DNA from: Buchnera aphidicola (Myzocallis carpini)
Lineage (GTDB): Bacteria > Pseudomonadota > Gammaproteobacteria > Enterobacterales > Enterobacteriaceae
Length of the DNA stretch: 64,000 bases
Reading direction: 5' to 3'
Assembly (NCBI RefSeq): GCF_964059025.1
Contig: NZ_OZ060376.1
Location: forward strand, 392-64,391
Part shown: positions 58,485-64,000 of the stretch, piece after piece
How positions within the stretch are numbered: the stretch's first letter is position 1
How the letters are laid out: each line of letters opens with the position of its first letter
Notes under the pieces: model-generated
What the model was told of the DNA's origin: nothing
Seen by the model: only the letters and a program-made list of their open reading frames with translations
Database searches by the model: none
Position numbers and translations under genes: made by a program

Positions 58485-60029
58485 ATGAATGTTCATTTCT
58501 TGAATTATTCTAATATAGAAAAATTAAATAAAAATACTATCCGTAATACATCATTATGGAAATATTTTATGATATTATTTTTGGTAACATTGATATTTTT
58601 TTCTATTATATTAATATTTTTTTATTTTTCACATCATATTAAATATCAATTAATATATAATCATTTGTCTACTGAAAATCGTAATATGATTATATATGAA
58701 CTTTTAAAAAAAAAAATACCATATCGATATGTTGAATCTTCAGGAAATTTATTGATTCCCGAAAATAAAGTGAATTTAGTACGATTGATGTTACTATCAG
58801 AAGGAATACCTAAGAAACCCAATTTAGGGTTTGAATTATTTGATCAAGAATCATTTGTACCAAATCCATTTCTTTCACAAATTCATTATAAAAGAGCATT
58901 AGAAGGTGAATTATCAAGATCTCTTGAACAAATGAAATTTATAAAATCAGCGAAAATTAATTTATCTTTTCCTTCATATTCTATCTTTGAAAATAAGAAT
59001 ATTTTACCGTCCGCTGCAGTCATGTTAAGTATAAAACATAGTAGGCATTTAAATTTTTTACAATTTTTATCAATTGAAAAGTTTATTTCTGCCAGTGTAC
59101 CACAATTACTGACAAAAAATATAATAATATTAGATGATAAAGGTCATTATTTAAATGAAAAAAAAAGTTTTATGAATAGTTCTTGTATGTACCAATGGAA
59201 TTATATTCACAATTTACAAAATTATTTTTGTCATAAAATTATGAATGTTTTAAAATGTTTTTTTCAATTAAGTGATTTTAAAATACAAGTGATGATTAGA
59301 AATAATAAACCACTCATTATGGATTTTCAAAGAAAAACAATTAATTTTGATAAAAAAGATATTTTTGTAAGAAATATTCTTTATAAGAATATCAATTTTT
59401 TACTAAATATACATAATAGTGATATTATACATAATATTTATTATTTTATCTTGAATCTTCAAAAAGAAAATATATATAATGATATTCATGATGTTAATAA
59501 TCATTTTTTAGAAAAAAAAAAAATATCAGTCTCTATATTAATGAATTTTTTAAGAAATCAAGATGGGAAATTAGTTCCATTAAATGATATACAAAGCAAT
59601 GCAATAAAGATTTTAGTTGCGCATATTATTGGAAATGTTAATACTGATACTAGCAATATTAATATTATTAATATGAAATTTATAAGTAAGAAAAATTTTC
59701 AAGATACTTTTTTTGTGAAACAATTATTTCAAAAATATTTACATGAAATGATATTTTTTTTATTATTATTCATAATATTAATATTTATTAAATTTTTGAA
59801 GAAAATTTATAGATTATTTAGTATAAAACAGTATAAAGATATAAATATAGTATTTAATAATAAAAAGGAAAACAATAATTTTTTTAATAAATATGGTAAT
59901 GATATTAAAAACAATACAGTATTAAAAATGCAAAATGATGAATTAATACAACACATATTAAGTATTGCAAAAAAAAACCCTAAATTAACTTCTATAATTA
60001 TTAAAAATTGGATAAATAACGATCAATGA
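58485..60029 (+). CDS. fliF: Flagellar MS-ring protein FliF
   Basis: Forms the inner-membrane ring that houses the export gate. 514 residues (E. coli 552). Membrane helix at about residues 28-50, ring-building domains with LSEGIPKKPNLGFELFD and YKRALEGELSRSLEQM, second membrane helix at about 417-437, and a cytoplasmic tail that keeps the FliG-binding end (HILSIAKKNPKLTSIIIKNWI). AGGAAG precedes the ATG. The shortening is in the middle. Overlaps fliG by four bases (ATGA). Confidence 0.95.
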   Translation: MNVHFLNYSNIEKLNKNTIRNTSLWKYFMILFLVTLIFFSIILIFFYFSHHIKYQLIYNHLSTENRNMIIYELLKKKIPYRYVESSGNLLIPENKVNLVRLMLLSEGIPKKPNLGFELFDQESFVPNPFLSQIHYKRALEGELSRSLEQMKFIKSAKINLSFPSYSIFENKNILPSAAVMLSIKHSRHLNFLQFLSIEKFISASVPQLLTKNIIILDDKGHYLNEKKSFMNSSCMYQWNYIHNLQNYFCHKIMNVLKCFFQLSDFKIQVMIRNNKPLIMDFQRKTINFDKKDIFVRNILYKNINFLLNIHNSDIIHNIYYFILNLQKENIYNDIHDVNNHFLEKKKISVSILMNFLRNQDGKLVPLNDIQSNAIKILVAHIIGNVNTDTSNINIINMKFISKKNFQDTFFVKQLFQKYLHEMIFFLLLFIILIFIKFLKKIYRLFSIKQYKDINIVFNNKKENNNFFNKYGNDIKNNTVLKMQNDELIQHILSIAKKNPKLTSIIIKNWINNDQ

Positions 60030-61000
60030 TTTTAAATGGTATCAGGAACAGTGCAATTTTATTTATGTTAATTGGGATAGAAGAAACGATAAAAATATTA
60101 AATTTTTTCAAAACAGAAGATATTCAAAATATTATGACAGCTATGTTAAGTATTGATATTGTTTCTCAAGAAAAAGTATATAACATACTAAATCAGTTTA
60201 TTATTGAATATAATAAGATATCTGGTGCTATATATTTAGATCATGATTCTTATATTTCTTCGATTCTATTAAATCATTTAAATAAAAAAAAAATAGATAC
60301 TTTTTCTAAAACATTATTAAATAAAAAAAAGTTTTTTGCAAAAATAAAATTGTTAAATTATATTTCTGCAAAAGATTTATTTTTTTTATTAAAAAATGAA
60401 AGTTTATATTTTATTACTACAATATTATTATTTTTAGAAATAAAACATACTAAAAATATTATTTCTTATTTTCCTGATGATAAAAAATCCGAAATTATAT
60501 ATTCTATGACTAATTTTCAGGGATTACAAGAATCTAAAATACCTGATTTAATCAAAGTGATAAATTTTTTATTAGATGAAAAAAAAAACTTATCTTTTCA
60601 AAAAATTGGTTGTAAAACAGCTATTGAATTATTTCATACTATGAAAGAAAAAAGTCAAAATATTATTATGATGAACGTAATAAAATTTGATAAATCTATT
60701 GGAGAAAAATTTTTTTTAAAAACTTTTACTTTTGAGAAAAGTATATATTTGACAGATACAAGTATTTTATTGTTAAGTAGTATTTTCAATATACATTATA
60801 TGATACTTTCTTTATACTATGCTCATCAATTAGTAAAAAAAAAATTTTTTAAAAATATTCCTAATTTACAAGAATATGTATTAAATGTAGAAAATTATAA
60901 TTATCCTATATCAAATAACATAATTCTTACGATAAGAAAAAAAATAGTATTTAAAATACAAAAGTTATTATTGGAAAAAAAAATTTCAATTATTCTTTAG
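60026..61000 (+). CDS. fliG: Flagellar motor switch protein FliG, diverged
   Basis: 324 residues (E. coli 331), three armadillo-like domains, alignable end to end but weakly. The FliM-binding EHPQ motif (E. coli about 125-128) reads ESLY. In the C-terminal domain, ungapped alignment gives Lys264 to Tyr, Arg281 to Leu, Asp288 to Val, Asp289 to Glu and Arg297 to Asn, so four of the five torque charges are lost. The N-terminal FliF-binding part is better kept. The frame is intact. Likely kept as a part of the ring and not as a rotor. Confidence 0.88.
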   Translation: MILNGIRNSAILFMLIGIEETIKILNFFKTEDIQNIMTAMLSIDIVSQEKVYNILNQFIIEYNKISGAIYLDHDSYISSILLNHLNKKKIDTFSKTLLNKKKFFAKIKLLNYISAKDLFFLLKNESLYFITTILLFLEIKHTKNIISYFPDDKKSEIIYSMTNFQGLQESKIPDLIKVINFLLDEKKNLSFQKIGCKTAIELFHTMKEKSQNIIMMNVIKFDKSIGEKFFLKTFTFEKSIYLTDTSILLLSSIFNIHYMILSLYYAHQLVKKKFFKNIPNLQEYVLNVENYNYPISNNIILTIRKKIVFKIQKLLLEKKISIIL

Positions 61001-61693
61001 AGTGTTTGCATTATTTATTAAGTATTATATTTCAATCATACATAGAGAAAATATTTTGGTAAATAGTAATATTTTTTTACTTCCAAAATATTTTATCATA
61101 ATTGTTAATTTTTTAAATATATTAATATTTTTCAAAAATTATAAATTATTTATCAGTTTCTAAAATATGTTTAATATATTTTATAGTGTTTTTGGAATTA
61201 ATATCATAAATAGTATTTTTTCAAATACATTAAAATATCAATATATTCAAATTGGATTTTTAAATTCAAATTATTAAATGTGAAATTTAGTGTTGGTATT
61301 TTTCTCATTTTTACTAAAAATATATTACAGTTATTTTTCTGTAATACAAAATATATTTTTCTATTCAAAATACATCATTAATTCCTTCTAAGATATATAT
61401 GATTCATTAAATAATTATCATGTTTATTAAATCATGTAATATAATTTTAAAGAATGGTATTTTTGCAATTATAAATTTAGTATAGATGTATTTTTTTAGA
61501 AAATATCAAAGATATTATAATACTAAATTTTTATGTATATACCAATCGTTTAAAAGTGATTGAATTATTTATCTTTCAAGATAATTTTTTGTAAATAAGA
61601 TAAATATTTACGATATCTAAAATTTAGAAAAAATTATAGTTATTAAATTTAGATTATTATAATACATGGACTGTATGATTTTTATAATATGCA
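61001..61693. other. Non-coding stretch, probably the decayed 5' part of fliM
   Basis: About 690 bases of A/T-rich DNA with dense stops after fliG. Enteric-type loci continue here with fliH, fliI, fliJ, fliK and then fliM; none of the first four is recognisable. The distance to the fliM fragment at 61694 fits the rest of fliM, but no segment could be aligned with confidence. Confidence 0.55.
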
Positions 61694-61880
61694 ATGAATT
61701 TGATCATAAAATTAGAAGATCATTAAATTTTATTAAAAGAGTTAATTAATTTTAAAATCAGAGATCTTTTCTATATTAGAATAATGAAAATTGATAACAG
61801 TATATAACGATAATAATTGTATTTTTTATGTAAATGTTATTATAATAATAAAATATTTTTCAGGTAAAGAAAAATTTCTT
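61694..61880 (+). pseudogene. fliM: Remnant of flagellar motor switch gene fliM (C-terminal domain)
   Basis: Read from 61694, the frame gives a segment that aligns without gaps to a FliM SpoA domain: LIIKLEDH, an in-frame TAA at 61724-61726, then LLKELINFKIRDLFYI (E. coli LSQILKLNPGDVLPI). After that the similarity seems to continue in another frame (KLITVYNDNNCIF), which has TAA TGA at 61782-61787. Two stops and a frame change show it is dead. Position just before fliN is the normal place of fliM. Confidence 0.6.
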
Positions 61881-61910
61881 ACATATAATAACATTCAAAG
61901 AAGAAAAAAT

Positions 61911-62278
61911 ATGAATGGTATAAAAAATTTAGAGATTTCCCTAGAAAACTATACAAATATATTACAAAAATTTAAAAAAAGGATTTCTTAGATTCTAAAA
62001 CATTTACTATAAAGAAATATTGTTTCAAAAATATTGATATTAAAAATAATTTAGTATTAGATACTATAATGAATATTATCATCCATTTAGGTACATTAAA
62101 CATTATAATGAAAGATTTCTTTAAAATTATTTTAGGGAAAATATTATATTTGGATCAATTGAATCAGTACCAATTAGATATTTTTATAAACAATTTTTTA
62201 ATTTCTCAAGGATAATTAATATATTTAGAGGGAAAATATGGTATTCGAATTACTAAAATTTTTAATTGTATTAAATAA
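61911..62278 (+). pseudogene. fliN: Pseudogene of flagellar switch protein FliN
   Basis: From the ATG at 61911 the frame reads MNGIKNLEISLENY to a poly(A) run at 61974-61980; there one base must be added to continue. The restored frame then gives LDTIMNIIIHLGTLNIIMK, DFFKIILGKILYLDQLN and QYQLDIFINNFLISQG, matching E. coli FliN through INGYLIAQG. The next codon is TAA at 62213-62215 where E. coli has Glu. The same frame continues as LIYLEGKYGIRITKIF (E. coli VVVADKYGVRITDII) to a stop at 62276-62278. So there is one frameshift, one nonsense codon and a four-residue deletion. Confidence 0.85.
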
Positions 62279-62283
62279 ATAAT

Positions 62284-62598
62284 ATGCATGATATTATTTT
62301 GAATATTATTAATAATTATTTTTATTATCAAAATACTTTTTTTATTAAAATATTGATATTATTTTTTTTATTTTTTCTTTTTTTTAAAAGAGTTTTTTCA
62401 TTAAAAAAGAGTTATCAAAAAAAAAATATGAATATTCTTGCACAGATTGAATTAGGTCAAAAAAAAAAAATTATTTTATTAAATATAGAAACAGAAAAAT
62501 TAGTATTAGGGATTACACCACACCACATACAGTTATTATATGTGTTACCTAAAACAGTAAAAAAAAATACTAAAAAAAAAATTATCATAAAAATATAG
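62284..62598 (+). CDS. fliO: Flagellar biosynthesis protein FliO
   Basis: 104 residues (E. coli 121). One membrane helix (about residues 20-34) and the FliO domain ILAQIELGQKKKIILLNI and LVLGITPHHIQLLYVLP, typical of the family. FliO helps assemble the FliP ring of the export gate. It starts 6 bases after the fliN remnant with no clear ribosome-binding site. Confidence 0.88.
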   Translation: MHDIILNIINNYFYYQNTFFIKILILFFLFFLFFKRVFSLKKSYQKKNMNILAQIELGQKKKIILLNIETEKLVLGITPHHIQLLYVLPKTVKKNTKKKIIIKI

Positions 62599-62628
62599 AA
62601 TATAATTTTTTCATTGGATTTTTATAAT

Positions 62629-63369
62629 ATGTTTATATTTACAATAATACCATTATTATTGATATTACTATTTTATAGTCCTATTATATATGCATTAGAG
62701 TTTTCAGATATAAATTTTCATATTCTTTATAATAGTGTCCAATTATTACCTGCGTCTATGAAAATTTTTTTTTTCTTTGCGTTATTTTCTATTATAATGA
62801 CATTAATTTTAATGACTACTGGTTTTATTAGAATTATTATTGTATTAAATTTGTTAAGAAATGCATTAGGTATTTCTTATGCTCCTCCTAATCAAATATT
62901 ATTAGGAATTTCTTTCTTACTAACTTTTTTTGTTATGAGTCCTACAGTTGATCAAATATACCGAGAGGCGTATCTTCCCTTTCAACATAATAACATTCAA
63001 ATTGAAGAATGTATTAGAAATAGTATCAATCCTATACGGAATTTTATGGTACATCAAACTTATGAAGCAGATTTAAAAACTTTTTTTATATTATCTAATA
63101 CTCCTTTTTGTAAAACAAAAAATGTTATTCCTATGAAAATTTTATTATTATCTTTTATTACTAGTGAATTAAAAACTGCTTTTCAAATTGGATTTACTAT
63201 TTTTATACCATTTTTAATAATTGATTTAATTGTTGCAAGTATATTAATTTCTTTAGGTATGATAATGGTTTCTCCTACAAATATTTCTTTACCTATTAAA
63301 TTAATATTATTTGTTTTAGTAGATGGTTGGAAATTAATTTTTTCTTCTTTAATAAAAAGTTTTCATTGA
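62629..63369 (+). CDS. fliP: Flagellar export gate protein FliP
   Basis: 246 residues (E. coli 245) from the ATG at 62629; a TTG at 62614 is a less likely start. N-terminal signal peptide (residues 1 to about 20), then conserved RIIIVLNLLRNALG, APPNQILLG, FFVMSP, and SELKTAFQIGFTIFIPFLIIDL. FliP forms the core of the type III export gate with FliQ and FliR. Well conserved, in contrast to FliG. Confidence 0.97.
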   Translation: MFIFTIIPLLLILLFYSPIIYALEFSDINFHILYNSVQLLPASMKIFFFFALFSIIMTLILMTTGFIRIIIVLNLLRNALGISYAPPNQILLGISFLLTFFVMSPTVDQIYREAYLPFQHNNIQIEECIRNSINPIRNFMVHQTYEADLKTFFILSNTPFCKTKNVIPMKILLLSFITSELKTAFQIGFTIFIPFLIIDLIVASILISLGMIMVSPTNISLPIKLILFVLVDGWKLIFSSLIKSFH

Positions 63370-63420
63370 TTTAGAATGATTATGATAGCATTTTTAATGT
63401 AATTTAGTTAGTGAGAGTAT

Positions 63421-63699
63421 ATGGAAATTAATATTGTAAAAATATTATTTTATGAATCTTTAAAAGTGTTATTAATTCTTTCTTTTCCAATACTATTTTC
63501 CATTTTATTTGTAGGGGTTATTATTAGTGTTTTTCAAGCAGCAACACAAATTCATGAACAAACTTTAGCATTTATTCCTAAAATTATTATATTATTTATA
63601 ATATTATTATTTTTTGGTTCCTGGATGTTGAATGTTATGTTATGTTATATGCAATATATGTTTAAGAGTATTATATTTACGATTTTTTATTTTGTATAA
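63421..63699 (+). CDS. fliQ: Flagellar export gate protein FliQ
   Basis: 92 residues (E. coli 89), two membrane helices. The core IISVFQAATQIHEQTLAFIPK matches E. coli closely. GAGAG precedes the ATG. Follows fliP after 51 bases and fliR starts five bases later. Confidence 0.96.
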   Translation: MEINIVKILFYESLKVLLILSFPILFSILFVGVIISVFQAATQIHEQTLAFIPKIIILFIILLFFGSWMLNVMLCYMQYMFKSIIFTIFYFV

Positions 63700-63703
63700 T
63701 ATT

Positions 63704-64000
63704 ATGTTGCAATCATTGTATATGTTATTTTTTATTAAATTTTTTTTTATTTTTTTAAGGATTTTTTCTACACTATTGATTATTCCTATACCAGGATATA
63801 TTATAAATAAAAAAAAAACAAAATTTTTTTTTTCTATTGTAATAAGTTTTTTAATTATATCTTGGATACATTTTCGGTATCATCAGGTACTTTATTTAGA
63901 TTGTATTATTATTTTGATAAAACAAATTATTATTGGATGTATTATTGGTCTTTCTATTCAGCTAGTATTTTCTTTTATTTTTATTACTAGTGAAATTATA
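63704..64000 (+). CDS. fliR: Flagellar export gate protein FliR (partial, cut by window end)
   Basis: First 99 codons, open to the last base. Starts MLQSLYMLFF; the segment KQIIIGCIIGLSIQLVFSF aligns with E. coli QQILIGIALGFTMQFAFAA, and SEII with GEII. Hydrophobic throughout. It lies directly after fliQ, as in all FliPQR operons. Confidence 0.93.
   Translation, partial: MLQSLYMLFFIKFFFIFLRIFSTLLIIPIPGYIINKKKTKFFFSIVISFLIISWIHFRYHQVLYLDCIIILIKQIIIGCIIGLSIQLVFSFIFITSEII

Noticed and set aside
61791-61991. 66-codon ORF between fliG and fliO as a new gene
   Set aside because: It spans the tail of the fliM remnant and the first part of the fliN pseudogene up to its frameshift, so it is not one gene.

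Overview
The window looks like a piece of the chromosome of Buchnera aphidicola, the obligate nutritional endosymbiont of aphids, or a very close relative. The reasons are the extreme A+T richness, enteric-type proteins throughout (AtpB to AtpC, GyrB, RpoB, RpoC and GroEL align almost residue for residue with E. coli), heavy Lys/Asn/Ile/Phe codon use with long poly(A) runs, gene order that is an eroded version of E. coli order, and a remnant flagellar export locus beside amino-acid biosynthesis genes. The aphid host cannot be named from the sequence. No insertion sequence, prophage, CRISPR array or toxin-antitoxin pair was seen.

Layout. 1-455: five tandem copies of a 91-bp unit that stands out in composition, followed by mnmG and the complete ATP synthase operon atpBEFHAGDC (598-9110, +). 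Then come gyrB-dnaN (-), an empty gap where enteric genomes carry dnaA, rpmH-rnpA-yidC-mnmE (+), tRNA-Phe (-), groSL with a heat-shock type promoter, efp, dnaC and rsmD (-), ftsY, rpoH, a 547-bp non-coding stretch, metE, purH (-) and yqhA. 28.5-40.2 kb is the transcription/translation cluster on the minus strand, read as secE-nusG-rplK-rplA-rplJ-rplL-rpoB-rpoC, preceded by four tRNAs (Thr-Tyr-Gly-Thr). 40.8-45.3 kb holds metF and argB-argG-argH. 45.4-49.4 kb holds the macromolecular-synthesis operon rpsU-dnaG-rpoD (-), with tsaD divergent. Next come ribB, ptsH-ptsI-crr (-), ligA, tRNA-Lys, tRNA-Val and gltX. The window ends in a flagellar basal-body/export locus: fliF, fliG, remains of fliM and fliN, then fliO, fliP, fliQ and the start of fliR.

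How the genes work together. The set covers energy (F1Fo ATPase, PTS sugar-uptake phosphorelay), replication (gyrase, beta clamp, helicase loader, primase, ligase), transcription (core polymerase, sigma70, sigma32, NusG), translation (ribosomal proteins, EF-P, GluRS, tRNAs and their modification enzymes MnmE/MnmG/TsaD), protein handling (GroESL, YidC, SecE, FtsY) and nutrient supply (methionine synthesis by MetE/MetF, late arginine steps ArgG/ArgH, PurH, RibB).

Most interesting points. (1) The 91-bp tandem array: each unit carries a sigma70-like promoter, a 16-codon ORF and an inverted repeat, and copies alternate at one C/T site. (2) dnaA is missing between dnaN and rpmH although the helicase loader dnaC is kept. 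(3) argB is intact but has lost Arg66, Asn158 and Gly45 of the N-acetylglutamate site, and argC and argE are absent beside it. (4) The flagellar switch is being dismantled: fliM and fliN are pseudogenes, and FliG has lost both its FliM-binding EHPQ motif and most torque residues. FliF and the export gate FliOPQR remain open, which fits a basal body kept as a static export device.
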